A model generated the notes under the pieces. That model saw only the letters and a program-made list of their open reading frames with translations. It did no database searches and was not told the DNA's origin. The translations under genes and the position numbers were made by a program. From JBBQTQ01 sp038213135 (lineage in GTDB: Bacteria; Actinomycetota; Thermoleophilia; Gaiellales; Gaiellaceae), in the NCBI GenBank assembly GCA_038213135.1, contig JBBQTQ010000010.1, positions 1 to 44,403 of the forward strand: a stretch of 44,403 nt of DNA, read 5' to 3'. Below are positions 22,862 to 30,963 of the stretch, in pieces. Every line of letters begins with the position of its first letter. The first letter of the stretch is position 1.

Positions 22862-24417
22862 GGAGTCGCGGGCGTGCTCAGCAGGAGCGGGCCGAGCGGA
22901 GAAGCGAGCAGCGCGACCCGGTAGACGAACTTCCCGGGCGGGACGGCGAACGTCGCCTCGCCCGTCGCCCCGATTTGCGTGAACGGAAGCGTGCACTCGG
23001 GTGCGCAGTAGACGTCCGTCCCCATGGGCGCCCGGTAGATCGCATATCCGACTGCAGCTGAGCTGGCGGCGCGTGAGGGCCACTGCAGGCGGCTCTGCGC
23101 CGCGGTCAGGCGGAAGCCCTCGTCCACCGGTACGTAGGAGCTCTGTAGCCCCGCGGCGAGTGGCGCATTCGTACGCGGAACGGCGAGCACGAGGATGAGG
23201 GGCAACAGGACCGCCACAACGCCGCCGGTCGCGAGCAGCGGCCGCCACGGCAGGCTGCGCAGAGCGGCCGCCGGAAAGCGCTCGACGAGCCGCGTCCCGA
23301 GCGTGGGTACCAGCAGCGGGATCGCGCCGACGAGCAGGAGATAGGCCGGGAACGCAGGCTCCAGCGCGCGCAGGAAGCTTGCGTCGGGCACCTGAGCATC
23401 GGGAGCGGCTCCCTTGATGAAGAAGAAGGCCGCGAACCAGAGCGCGACAAGAGCCGCCTTCGGAACCGAGCGGCGCGCGATCCCGATGGCGCCGGCAATC
23501 GGGAGCCACTCGAGGAAGCGAATGCTGCCGAAGTACTCCCGAAGCAGATCGAGGTTGTGGCCGAGCTGGCTCCAGCGGACGTCGAGGTCGACGTAGCGCG
23601 TGATCGAGTCGAAGAACGACGCTGTGGGCGGAAGCGAGGCCGAGGCTCCCAGCGCGATCGGCGGCGTGCCGCCCGCGCCGCGGTGCTTCCAGATCCCCAG
23701 CACGATCAGCGTCGGCAGCACCGCGAGCGCGAAGCCGGCGAGAGGCCGCCAGAGTCTCGCGAGGGCGAGCGCCGCGAAGGGGCCAGCGAGGAAGATCCCT
23801 GCCGAGGGCTTGACCGCGACCGCGAAGCCCGCAGCGATCCCCGCCAGAGCCGCCACCGACCAGGTGCGCTCGTCGAGCGCCCGGATCACGAGGTATGCCC
23901 CGAGCAGCAGCAAGACCGTAGTCGGCAGCTCTGGGAGCGCGGTCAGTCCCAGCGGCCCGGGCAGGAAGCCGCTCTCGTAGATCTGGCGGTAGCGGTGGTC
24001 CCAGAGCGGGATCAGCGCATACGGCACCAGCACGAAGGCCGCTCCCGTCCAGTAGCCGACGAGCCGACCGCCGATCCGCGAGGCGATTCCGTAAACGCAG
24101 AGCAGAGCGACCGGCGGCAGGACGAGCGCCTGGACGATCACGAGTACGGGAAGCGCGGCGAGCAGGTTCGGCCCTGCTAGCAGGGAGATGGGTGCGACGA
24201 GGTACGGCCAGCCGTAGCCGATTGGTGTGGTCGGCATGTGCCAGCCCGAGAGCAGCCAGGACGTCGTGTAGTAGCGAGTCGCATCTTGGGGCTGCTGGAA
24301 GAGCCAACCGTTGTGCTGCGCGTGCAGCGCGAAGAAGAGCAGGGCGAGGCCCTGTACCACGAGCAGGGGTCCGAGCACGAGCCACGGCTCGCGTGGACGG
24401 CTCCTAGGGAGTCGCAT
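22858..24417 (-). CDS. GT-C-type multi-spanning membrane protein (putative glycosyltransferase)
   Basis: A 519-residue protein with about 11 hydrophobic helices and a C-terminal soluble part of some 110 residues. The first loop reads FQQPQDATRYYTTSWLLSG, with an acidic residue where GT39/GT-C enzymes carry the catalytic Asp. IGYGWPYLVAPISLLAG and PLWDHRYRQIYESG follow. The C-terminal domain (RLQWPSRAASSAAVGYAIYRA, CAPECTLPFTQIGATGEATF, KFVYRVALL) reads like a fibronectin-III type beta sandwich. ATG 24417 is the most likely start, and the frame upstream reads into repeat copy 2. No leaderless -10 or Shine-Dalgarno is visible, so it probably depends on read-through from the GDP-fucose synthase gene. 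Confidence 0.72.
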   Translation of the reverse strand: MRLPRSRPREPWLVLGPLLVVQGLALLFFALHAQHNGWLFQQPQDATRYYTTSWLLSGWHMPTTPIGYGWPYLVAPISLLAGPNLLAALPVLVIVQALVLPPVALLCVYGIASRIGGRLVGYWTGAAFVLVPYALIPLWDHRYRQIYESGFLPGPLGLTALPELPTTVLLLLGAYLVIRALDERTWSVAALAGIAAGFAVAVKPSAGIFLAGPFAALALARLWRPLAGFALAVLPTLIVLGIWKHRGAGGTPPIALGASASLPPTASFFDSITRYVDLDVRWSQLGHNLDLLREYFGSIRFLEWLPIAGAIGIARRSVPKAALVALWFAAFFFIKGAAPDAQVPDASFLRALEPAFPAYLLLVGAIPLLVPTLGTRLVERFPAAALRSLPWRPLLATGGVVAVLLPLILVLAVPRTNAPLAAGLQSSYVPVDEGFRLTAAQSRLQWPSRAASSAAVGYAIYRAPMGTDVYCAPECTLPFTQIGATGEATFAVPPGKFVYRVALLASPLGPLLLSTPATP

Positions 24418-24448
24418 GCGCGTAATCCGCGGCGCGTCTCGCGTCCTT

Positions 24449-24472
24449 GGCCGGCGGGACTCGAGGCCGGCC
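24449..24472 (-). other. Stem-loop between repeat copy 2 and the GT-C gene
   Basis: GGCCGGC (24449-24455) pairs with GCCGGCC (24466-24472) around a 10-nt loop. Like the hairpin behind copy 1, it lacks a T-tract and lies between the structured repeat and the downstream start codon. Confidence 0.45.
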
Positions 24473-24493
24473 GAGCCGACCCCGGCCCCGCCT

Positions 24494-24619
24494 GGCGCCG
24501 CTGGCGGCAGGATGCAGCGCGGGAGGCGCTTGTCCGTACTAGATGTACTGTCCTGCGCGTCCCCCGCTTGCCTCCTTTGCCAGCGGCGCCCCAAGAACGC
24601 GAGGGGACGCCGCCTCACG
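24494..24619 (-). repeat. Structured dispersed repeat, copy 2 (sense orientation on minus strand)
   Basis: Read on the minus strand this matches 5963-6083. Its 12-bp outer stem is perfect (24494-24505 with 24579-24590). The entry hairpin CGTGAGG/CCTCGCG contains the upstream TGA with one G-U pair. AAAGGAGGCAA, GCAGGACAGTAC and AGTACGGACAAG are conserved. The inner stem uses different bases (GCGGG with CCCGC) from copy 1 but still pairs, which suggests selection on structure. As in copy 1, the element sits between two genes in the same direction and directly behind the first one's stop. Confidence 0.85.
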
Positions 24620-25547
24620 GGGTGGTGGTCGCCCGCATCGCTTTGGAGTACCAGGCGACCGTCCGCTCGATCCCCTCGCGCAGCAACGTTCGCGCCCGGA
24701 AGCCGAACAGCGACTCGGCTCGGGAGACGTCGAGCCGTCGGCGGGGTTGTCCGTTTGGCTTCGAGGTGTCCCACGTGAGCGCCCCTTTGAAGCCGGTCAC
24801 GTCCGCCACGAGCTCGGCGAGCTCGCGAATCGAGATCTCTTCGCCCGAGCCCAGGTTGACCGGATCGGGGCCGTCGTAGGCGTCGGCTGCGAGCGACAGC
24901 GCCTCGGCGCAGTCCTCGACGTAGAGGAACTCCCGCGTAGGCGTTCCGTCGCCCCAGAGCACGATCTCGGTGTCTCCGGCAGCTCCCGCGACCACCATCT
25001 TGCGGATCATCGCCGGAATCACATGCGAGGTCTCGAGGTCGAAGTTGTCCCTCGGCCCGTAGAGGTTCACAGGCAGGAGGTAGATCGCGTTCAGCCCGTA
25101 CTGCTCGCGGTACGACTGGGCACCGACGAGGAGGGACTTCTTCGCGATTCCGTAGGGCGCGTTCGTCTCCTCGGGGTATCCCTCCCAGAGGTCATCCTCC
25201 TTGAACGGCAGCGGTGCGAACTTCGGGTAGGCGCAGATCGTTCCCACGAGGACGAGCTTCTGGACGCCGGCGAGGCGGCTCTGCTCGAGGACGTTGATCC
25301 CCATCGCGAGGTTCGCGAACCAGTAGCGACCGGGATTCGCGCGGTTCGCGCCGATGCCTCCGACCTCGGCCGCGAGGTGGAAGACGAGCTCGGGCTTCGC
25401 GTCGCCGAACAGCCGCGCAGCGTCGTCCTCGCGGGTCAGGTCGTAGTCGCGGCGTCGCGCGACGAACGGGTCGTGTCCCTGGGCGCGAAGCCGTTCGACC
25501 AGGTGCGCGCCGAGGAAGCCGCCCCCGCCCGTGACGAGAACGGTCAC
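24615..25547 (-). CDS. fcl: GDP-L-fucose synthase-like epimerase/reductase
   Basis: A 310-residue extended SDR. VTVLVTGGGGFLGAHLVERL is the NAD(P)-binding GxxGxxG. ELVFHLAAEVGGIGANRANPG and VGTICAYPKFAPLPFKEDDL are characteristic of the WcaG/Fcl group, and YGIAKK (Tyr near residue 130) supplies the YxxxK catalytic pair. The protein should convert GDP-4-keto-6-deoxy-D-mannose to GDP-L-fucose by 3,5-epimerisation and reduction, or make a related sugar. The start GTG 25547 overlaps the TGA of the upstream SDR gene (GTGA). The frame extending upstream is in that gene. Its TGA is in the first stem of repeat copy 2. Confidence 0.8.
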   Translation of the reverse strand: MTVLVTGGGGFLGAHLVERLRAQGHDPFVARRRDYDLTREDDAARLFGDAKPELVFHLAAEVGGIGANRANPGRYWFANLAMGINVLEQSRLAGVQKLVLVGTICAYPKFAPLPFKEDDLWEGYPEETNAPYGIAKKSLLVGAQSYREQYGLNAIYLLPVNLYGPRDNFDLETSHVIPAMIRKMVVAGAAGDTEIVLWGDGTPTREFLYVEDCAEALSLAADAYDGPDPVNLGSGEEISIRELAELVADVTGFKGALTWDTSKPNGQPRRRLDVSRAESLFGFRARTLLREGIERTVAWYSKAMRATTTP

Positions 25548-26704
25548 GGCGTTGGCAGGCTGTCCGGAACCGCGGGGAGCCAGTCGACGCGGCCGATCCA
25601 GCTCTCGCGATGCGCGGCGTACCACGCGATCGTGCGGGCGATGCCCTCCTCCCACGACACGTGTGGCTCCCACCCGGTCTCGCGCTTCAGCTTCTCGTAG
25701 CCGACGCGCAACGCCATCACCTCGCTGGCTCCCGGCCGATAGCGCTCGGCGACGCTGACGACCTCGCGACTCCCGGCGGGCCAGTGACCCTCGGCCTCGC
25801 CGACGCGGATGACCATGTCCGCCCAGTCCTGCATCGAGATGTTCTCGCCCTGCCCATAGACGTAGACGTCGCCGGGGATGCCGTGAGCCGTGGCCGCGAG
25901 ATGCCCGCGGACGCCGTCGGAGCAGAAGCAGAAGTCGCGCATCGGCTCGAGCTGGCCGAGCTCGATCTGCTCCTTCTCGAGCGCCTGCGTGACGATCGTT
26001 CCGGTCACGTAGCGCGGGTTCTGGCGGGGTCCGTAGTTGTTGAACATTCGCGTCACGATTGCGGGGACGCCGTAGGCATCGAAGTAGTTCATGGTCAGGA
26101 AGTCGGCCGCGACCTTCGAGGTGGCGTAGATCGACTTGGGGTTGATCGGCGAGCGCTCGTGCAGGATCAGGCCGCCGGTTTCCTCGTCCCAGGAGTGGTG
26201 CTCACGGACGGTCTCGCGCGGATTGCCGTACTCCTCCGAGGTGCCGGCGGTGTCGAAGCGCTCGAGCTCGAGGTTGTGCTCGACGATCGACTGGAGCAGG
26301 TTGAGCGTGCCGAGTACGTTGGCGGCGATCGTCTCGTAGGGGCGGTGCCAGGACTCCCCGACGTGCGCCTGGGCGCCGAGGTGGAAGACGTACGGCCGGT
26401 CGGGCGCCTCGCACAGCTCTCGGACGAGGTAATCGACCGAAGCCCGGTCGGTCAGGTCGGCGAAATGGACTTTGAGCCGGCCCCGCAGGTGCCCGAGGTT
26501 GTTGAGCGCGCCGCTCGAGGTGGCGCGGACGAAGGCGTGGACGTTCGCGCCGAGCGCGACGAGCGCATCCGTGAGGTGGGAGCCCATGAATCCGTCGGCT
26601 CCCGTGACGAGCACCGTCCGTCCGCTGTACACCTCGCCGAACTCGCGGCGGAGGTCTGCAAACCAGGCGTCAAGCCAGTCGAGTCCGGGCTCTGCGGTCG
26701 CCAC
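25544..26704 (-). CDS. NAD-dependent epimerase/dehydratase, sugar 4,6-dehydratase-like
   Basis: A 386-residue extended SDR. TVLVTGADGFMGSHLTDAL binds NAD, HFADLTDR contributes the conserved Asp, FHLGAQAHVGESWHRP follows, TAGTSEEYG gives the catalytic Thr/Ser-Glu region, and YATSKVAADF the YxxxK pair. NNYGPRQNPRYVTGTIVTQAL is dehydratase-like. It is probably a NDP-sugar 4,6-dehydratase feeding the adjacent Fcl-like enzyme, but a true Gmd is also present at 29954-30940, so it may have another NDP-hexose substrate. The ~28 residues before the Rossmann fold form a helix-like extension. GTG 26704 is chosen because a TAGTCT hexamer lies 10 nt upstream. Further upstream the frame overlaps the divergent methyltransferase gene. 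Confidence 0.8.
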   Translation of the reverse strand: MATAEPGLDWLDAWFADLRREFGEVYSGRTVLVTGADGFMGSHLTDALVALGANVHAFVRATSSGALNNLGHLRGRLKVHFADLTDRASVDYLVRELCEAPDRPYVFHLGAQAHVGESWHRPYETIAANVLGTLNLLQSIVEHNLELERFDTAGTSEEYGNPRETVREHHSWDEETGGLILHERSPINPKSIYATSKVAADFLTMNYFDAYGVPAIVTRMFNNYGPRQNPRYVTGTIVTQALEKEQIELGQLEPMRDFCFCSDGVRGHLAATAHGIPGDVYVYGQGENISMQDWADMVIRVGEAEGHWPAGSREVVSVAERYRPGASEVMALRVGYEKLKRETGWEPHVSWEEGIARTIAWYAAHRESWIGRVDWLPAVPDSLPTP

Positions 26705-26714
26705 CTGGCGACGA

Positions 26715-26720
26715 AGACTA
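26715..26720 (-). promoter_or_regulatory. -10 hexamer TAGTCT for the SDR-fcl-GT-C operon
   Basis: On the minus strand TAGTCT is followed by 10 nt and then GTG 26704. It forms a divergent pair with TACAAT at 26746-26751 in the 54-bp intergenic region. Confidence 0.5.
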
Positions 26721-26745
26721 GCCGGACGCTCCGCAAGGGGCTCCG

Positions 26746-26751
26746 TACAAT
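26746..26751 (+). promoter_or_regulatory. -10 hexamer TACAAT, leaderless promoter
   Basis: TACAAT, five of six bases of the consensus TATAAT, is followed by 7 nt and then GTG 26759. This is one of the best leaderless promoters in the window. No good -35 is visible at 16-18 nt. Confidence 0.7.
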
Positions 26752-26758
26752 CACCGCG

Positions 26759-27532
26759 GTGCGCGGCTGGCTGGGCCTGTACAGGACGAGCGTCGGGCTG
26801 GGGCTCCGCTATCTGGTCCGCCACGGCTATCTGCGGGAGGCCGTGATCCGCGTCGTCGTGCCGCTGGATCCGATCCGGTACGTGGAGCTCCCCGACGCCC
26901 TGAGAGAGCTGGACGCCCGGCCTGGTGAGCGCGTGCTGGATCTGGCCAGCCCGAAGCTCGTTGCACTCGCGCTCTCACGGCGCGGCGTCGACGTCACGTC
27001 GGTCGACGCACTCGCCTCGGAGGTCGAGACCTGGCGCAGGCTGACTGCCGGGCAGGAGAACGTTCGCTTCCAGGTCGCCGACGGGCGCGAGCTGCCCTTT
27101 CCGGACGCGAGCTTCGACCACGCCTACAGCATCTCGGTGCTGGAGCACATCGAACAGGGGGCCGGGGCAGCGCTCGGCGAGCTGGCGCGCGTGGTGCGGC
27201 CCGGCGGTCGTATCGTGGTCACGCTGCCGTACGCCTCGGAGTCCTACGAGGAGTGGCGCGACGCGCCGATGTACTCCGACAACGGCAGCAGGGGTGGCCG
27301 GCATTTCTTCCAGCGCTGGTACGACGACGAGGGCGTCCGAGGGCTGCTGGCCGCGGTGCCGGCGCTCGAGCTCGCCTCCGAGAGGGTCGCCGGCCTTCGA
27401 CCGAACCTCCAGCGAGCCTATGTTCACCTCTTTCCCTGGCTCGTGCCGCTCGGCCCCCTGTACGGAGTTCTCGCCCAAGAGCGGGTCGGGCCCGGGGGTG
27501 AGGTCGTACGCCTGACGCTCCTCAAGCGGTGA
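26759..27532 (+). CDS. Class I SAM-dependent methyltransferase
   Basis: A 257-residue enzyme. An N-terminal segment (VRGWLGLYRTSVGLGLRYLV) precedes the fold. GERVLDLASPKLVALALSRRG is motif I in a divergent form (the usual GCGxG is replaced by ASPKL). VTSVDALASEVETWRRL is motif II, and FPDASFDHAYSISVLEHIE with LARVVRPGGRIVVTLPYA gives motifs IV-V. The loss of the glycine loop is unusual and may mean weaker SAM binding, but the LDL-S variant occurs in this family. It is coupled to the membrane protein gene by GTGA at 27529-27532. GTG 26759 fits the TACAAT. Confidence 0.78.
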   Translation: MRGWLGLYRTSVGLGLRYLVRHGYLREAVIRVVVPLDPIRYVELPDALRELDARPGERVLDLASPKLVALALSRRGVDVTSVDALASEVETWRRLTAGQENVRFQVADGRELPFPDASFDHAYSISVLEHIEQGAGAALGELARVVRPGGRIVVTLPYASESYEEWRDAPMYSDNGSRGGRHFFQRWYDDEGVRGLLAAVPALELASERVAGLRPNLQRAYVHLFPWLVPLGPLYGVLAQERVGPGGEVVRLTLLKR

Positions 27533-28890
27533 CACGGCTGCGAGCTGCGTGCGACGCGCTCGTCGTCGGTCGCGCGACACGCTTTCTCACCTGGCCCATG
27601 GCGACGGCCGTCGGGCTGGTCGTCTTCCTCGGGATCACGTTCGCGCGATTCGCCGTCGCCAACGACGCGATCGCCTATTACAACTTCCTCCTTCGCCTTT
27701 TCGGCGACGAGCATGCCAAGACGCTCGCGTCGCGGGGGTTCGGCGCCCCGCTCTTCGACGTGCCGCTGTACGGGGTGGCGCGTGGGTTCGAGGGGCTTGG
27801 CTGGCACTCCGCTCTCGGCGCCCCGTTGACCCAGACCGCGGTCGGCATCTCATCGATCATCGCTGGAGCGCTCACGCTGTATCTGGGGTGGAAGATCCTT
27901 GTGCGTCTCGAGCTGCCGGCAGGCCCTGCCGTGCTGCTCCTCACGCTCTTCGGGACGCCGCTCTTCTACTACGTGATGTTCCAGCCGACCTACAAGCACG
28001 CGGTCGACGCGCTCGCCTTCACGCTCGTCACCTATCTGCTGCTGCGGGTCACGGAGACGCCGACGACGCGGCTCGTGGTCGGCCTCGGCGCCTCGGTCGC
28101 GTTCCTGATCGTCGTTCGGCCCGCCAACTTCCTGATGACGCTCGGCGTGCTGCTCGGACTCGCCCTGTCCGGAGGTCACCGCCGCGTTCCGCTGCTGCTC
28201 GCGGTGGCCGTGGCGGGAGTCGCCCTGCTCTTCCTGATCCCGAAGGCCCGCCACATTCCGACGAAGGGCGCGACACCCGTGGTTCGCATCGAGTCGAAGC
28301 CCCGGCTACAGGAAGCCGGCTTGCTCGCGCTCTACGGCGGGATCTGCCACGACCCCGGCTACAAGCTCACCTTCGCGCAGTGCATCCGCAACAGCCTCGG
28401 CGTCTACTGGCGCGGCACCGCACCGCTGAACATGCTGGGCTCGCTCAAGCGGGGTCTGTTCCTGTGGACGCCGCTGACGCTGCTCTCGATCGTGGGCGTG
28501 GTCTTGCTCTTCTTCTCGCGCCCCGCGCGCCGGCCCTTCCTCTACGGCCTCGCGGCCTGCGCGTTCCTTCTGTTGTTCGTCCACCTTTTGTGGGGCGACT
28601 TCTGGACCGGCGGCTTCTCGTTCTCTCAGCGGTTCCTGGCGAACCTCTTCCCGTTCTATCTCGTCGGCACGGCCGAGGTGATCCGGCGCTGGCGCGGTAT
28701 CGGTCTCGCCGCAGTGACCGCTTGCACGATCTTCTCGCTCTTCGTCGGCTTCTCGCTCTTCATCGGTTACAAGGGAGTCTCGGCGGAGGACAACATCGGC
28801 GACGTGCTCCACCAGTACCTCGCGAGGCGCACGCCGATCGATCTCGCCCGCAAGATCGTGCACGTGGCGCTACAGCGCTACGGTCGCTGA
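27529..28890 (+). CDS. Multi-spanning membrane protein, GT-C-like
   Basis: A 453-residue hydrophobic protein with about 10 helices. FAVANDAIAYYNFLLRLFGD lies after the first helix and holds an acidic residue in the position of the GT-C catalytic loop. KPRLQEAGLLALYGGICHDPGY and FCP-like loop segments are extracytoplasmic. WGDFWTGGFSFSQRFLANLFP is reminiscent of late loops in membrane glycosyltransferases of uncharacterised families. I can support a membrane protein with a probable glycosyltransferase or flippase-like role, but not a family. It overlaps the preceding methyltransferase stop (GTGA) and its 3' end overlaps the convergent GT4 by 13 nt. Confidence 0.68.
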   Translation: MTRLRAACDALVVGRATRFLTWPMATAVGLVVFLGITFARFAVANDAIAYYNFLLRLFGDEHAKTLASRGFGAPLFDVPLYGVARGFEGLGWHSALGAPLTQTAVGISSIIAGALTLYLGWKILVRLELPAGPAVLLLTLFGTPLFYYVMFQPTYKHAVDALAFTLVTYLLLRVTETPTTRLVVGLGASVAFLIVVRPANFLMTLGVLLGLALSGGHRRVPLLLAVAVAGVALLFLIPKARHIPTKGATPVVRIESKPRLQEAGLLALYGGICHDPGYKLTFAQCIRNSLGVYWRGTAPLNMLGSLKRGLFLWTPLTLLSIVGVVLLFFSRPARRPFLYGLAACAFLLLFVHLLWGDFWTGGFSFSQRFLANLFPFYLVGTAEVIRRWRGIGLAAVTACTIFSLFVGFSLFIGYKGVSAEDNIGDVLHQYLARRTPIDLARKIVHVALQRYGR

Positions 28891-29936
28891 AGCTCGCGAT
28901 ACACGGCCTCGTGCCGGCGGGCCGACTCCTCCCACGTAAAGAGCGCCGCCCGCTCGAGCCCTGCCTCGACGCGCTCGCCGCGGAGTGCGCGCAGGATCGC
29001 CTTTGCCATCTCAACGGGTGAGCGCGGATCGAAGTACTCGGCTGCCTCGCCGCAGACCTCCGGGAGCGACGACGCGTTCGAGACGGCGACCGGGCAGCCG
29101 GAAGCCATCGCCTCGAGCGGCGGCTGACCGAAGCCCTCGTAGAGGCTCGGGAAGACGAGCGCTGCCGCGCGCCGGTACAGGCGCGCGAGCTCGTCGAGGC
29201 TGACGTGGCCGAGCGACTCGACCCCTTCGGGCAGCGCGCCCTCGTGGCCGCGGCCCGTCAGGACGAGGCGCAGCTCAGGCCGCTCTCGCCGGACGAGCCG
29301 GAAGGCTTCGAAGAGCTGCGCGTGGTTCTTGTGCGGCCAGCGGTTCGCGGGATAGAGCAGGAACCCCTCGCGCTCGACGGCCGGATCCGGCCGGAACCGC
29401 TCGTGGTCGATGCCGTGCGGGATCACCCGGACGCGGTCGACGGCGAGTCCGTAGCGCTCGCGCAACGTCGCGCCGGCGTGCTCGCTGAGGACGATCAGAA
29501 TCCGGCTGCGCCGCACCGTCCAGCCGTAGACGACCAGCCGGTAGACGAGCTCGGCCCGCGGGAAGAAGTGCGGAAACTCCTCGTGCTGGAGGTCGTGGAT
29601 CGTCGTCACCGCCGGCGGCCGGTCGACGGGCGGCAGCATCACGCTGAGCGGGAAGTGAATCGCGTCGAGCCCGGCGAAGCGACGGCGCAGCGGTCCGGGA
29701 TGCGCCGCCGCCAGCGACATCGCGAGGATCCGGCCCGTCATCGACCGGCTCGCGCGGTACTCGGAGACGACCGTCGACGGCAGGCCGTCCGCGGCGTCCG
29801 AAGCAATCGCCGGCACGAAGACCTCGTACTCGAGCTCGCCGACACGCGCCAGCGTGCGGGTCAGCGCCCGCGCGTAGGTCTCCGAGCCGCCGACGATGCC
29901 CGGGACGAGCGTGAGCAGGCTCAACCCGACGCGCAT
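28878..29936 (-). CDS. GT4-family glycosyltransferase
   Basis: A 352-residue GT-B enzyme. MRVGLSLLTLVPGIVGGSETYARAL is the first strand and GG loop. TTIHDLQHEEFPHFFP is found in the subgroup that also includes mannosyl- and rhamnosyltransferases. FLLYPANRWPHKNHAQLFEAF starts the donor domain, and PSLYEGFGQPPLEAMASGCPVA, near residues 265-286, carries E-x7-E. It should add a sugar to the lipid-linked intermediate. ATG 29936 lies 6 nt after the minus-strand half of a symmetric promoter, which favours this start. It is a one-gene minus-strand unit between two plus-strand units. Confidence 0.87.
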   Translation of the reverse strand: MRVGLSLLTLVPGIVGGSETYARALTRTLARVGELEYEVFVPAIASDAADGLPSTVVSEYRASRSMTGRILAMSLAAAHPGPLRRRFAGLDAIHFPLSVMLPPVDRPPAVTTIHDLQHEEFPHFFPRAELVYRLVVYGWTVRRSRILIVLSEHAGATLRERYGLAVDRVRVIPHGIDHERFRPDPAVEREGFLLYPANRWPHKNHAQLFEAFRLVRRERPELRLVLTGRGHEGALPEGVESLGHVSLDELARLYRRAAALVFPSLYEGFGQPPLEAMASGCPVAVSNASSLPEVCGEAAEYFDPRSPVEMAKAILRALRGERVEAGLERAALFTWEESARRHEAVYRELQRP

Positions 29937-29941
29937 GACCG

Positions 29942-29948
29942 TAGGCTA
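29942..29948. promoter_or_regulatory. Symmetric bidirectional promoter with interleaved -10s (TAGGCTA)
   Basis: TAGGCT (29942-29947, plus) is followed by ACGGCC and GTG 29954. TAGCCT (29948-29943, minus) is followed by ACGGTC and ATG 29936. The two hexamers share six base pairs, and each has a 6-nt spacer to its start codon (ACGGCC against ACGGTC, nearly the same). The 17-nt intergenic region leaves no room for a leader. Confidence 0.72.
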
Positions 29949-29953
29949 CGGCC

Positions 29954-30940
29954 GTGGCGCGACGGGCCCTGATCACAGGCATCGCGGGCCAGGACGGATC
30001 GCTGCTCGCGGAGCTCCTGCTCGACGAGGGCTACGAGGTCTTCGGGGTCGTCCGGCCTGGCGCGGTGCGGCTCGACAACCTCGCCGTCATCCGCGAGCGC
30101 GTCGAGCTGATCGACGCCGACCTCCTCGACGAGCAGGCGTTGCTGGCCGCCGTCGAAGGGTGCCGGCCGCACGAGGTCTACAACCTCGCCGCGCCGTCAT
30201 TCGTGCCCGCCTCGTGGGAGCAGCCGGTCGCGACCGGCGTTTTCGCGGCGGTCGGCGTGACCGCGATGCTGGAAGCGATCCGGGCCGTGGATCCCGAGAT
30301 CCGCTTCTACCAGGCGAGCTCGAGCGAGATCTTCGGCGACCCGGCGCATGCCCCGCAGGACGAGGAGACGCCGATGTCGCCGCTCACGCCCTACGGCGTC
30401 GCGAAGGCTTACGGCCACTTCATCACCCGCAGCTACCGCAAGCGCTACGGGCTGCACGCCTCGTCCGGAATCCTCTACAACCACGAGTCGCCCAGGCGGC
30501 CGCTCGACTTCGTCACACGCAAGGTGACGCATGCCGCCGCCGCGATCAGCCTCGGACTCGAGCGCGAGGTCGCGCTCGGCGACCTCGACGCGATGCGCGA
30601 CTGGGGCTACGCGGGCGACTACGTGCGGGCGATGTGGCTGATGGTGCAGCAGGACGAGCCGGGCGACTACGTGGTCGCGAGCGGCCAGGCCCGAACCGTG
30701 CGCGAGCTCGTCGAGACGGCGTTCGAGCACGTGGGTCTCGACTGGCGCGCGCACGTGCGAGTGGACGAGTCGCTGCTGCGCGGCAAGGCCGAGCTGCACA
30801 ACCTCGTCGGCGACGCGTCGAGGGCGCGGGAGGCACTCGGCTGGAGCCCGACGGTGGACTTCGCCGAGCTCGTCCAGATGCTCGTCGAGCACGATCTGGC
30901 ACAGCTCCGCGAGGGCGCCTCGGCGCTTACAGAGCCGTAA
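29954..30940 (+). CDS. gmd: GDP-mannose 4,6-dehydratase
   Basis: A 328-residue extended SDR with the Gmd signatures in order: LITGIAGQDGSLLAELLLDEG (NADP site, about residues 6-26), YNLAAPSFVPASWEQP, QASSSEIFGDP (catalytic Ser/Glu), YGVAKAYGHFITRSYR (Tyr 147 and Lys 151), LYNHESPRRPLDFVTRKVTHA, GDLDAMRDWGYAGDYVRAMW and VVASGQARTVRELVE. It dehydrates GDP-D-mannose to GDP-4-keto-6-deoxy-D-mannose, the precursor of GDP-L-fucose, GDP-D-rhamnose and others. The Fcl-like gene at 24615-25547 could take the next step. GTG 29954 is 6 nt from a -10. Confidence 0.9.
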   Translation: MARRALITGIAGQDGSLLAELLLDEGYEVFGVVRPGAVRLDNLAVIRERVELIDADLLDEQALLAAVEGCRPHEVYNLAAPSFVPASWEQPVATGVFAAVGVTAMLEAIRAVDPEIRFYQASSSEIFGDPAHAPQDEETPMSPLTPYGVAKAYGHFITRSYRKRYGLHASSGILYNHESPRRPLDFVTRKVTHAAAAISLGLEREVALGDLDAMRDWGYAGDYVRAMWLMVQQDEPGDYVVASGQARTVRELVETAFEHVGLDWRAHVRVDESLLRGKAELHNLVGDASRAREALGWSPTVDFAELVQMLVEHDLAQLREGASALTEP

Positions 30941-30951
30941 CCAGGCGGGGA

Positions 30952-30957
30952 TACACT
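30952..30957 (+). promoter_or_regulatory. -10 hexamer TACACT, leaderless promoter of the 31-37 kb run
   Basis: TACACT is followed by 6 nt and then GTG 30964. The hexamer is identical to that in front of the deacetylase gene at 5073. It would drive the string of coupled genes up to 37402. Confidence 0.65.
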
Positions 30958-30963
30958 CAGCCC

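Noticed and set aside
29896..30963. Upstream part of the frame containing the methyltransferase at 30964
   Set aside because: It runs through gmd in a shifted frame and is Arg-rich. The methyltransferase has its own -10 and GTG at 30964.
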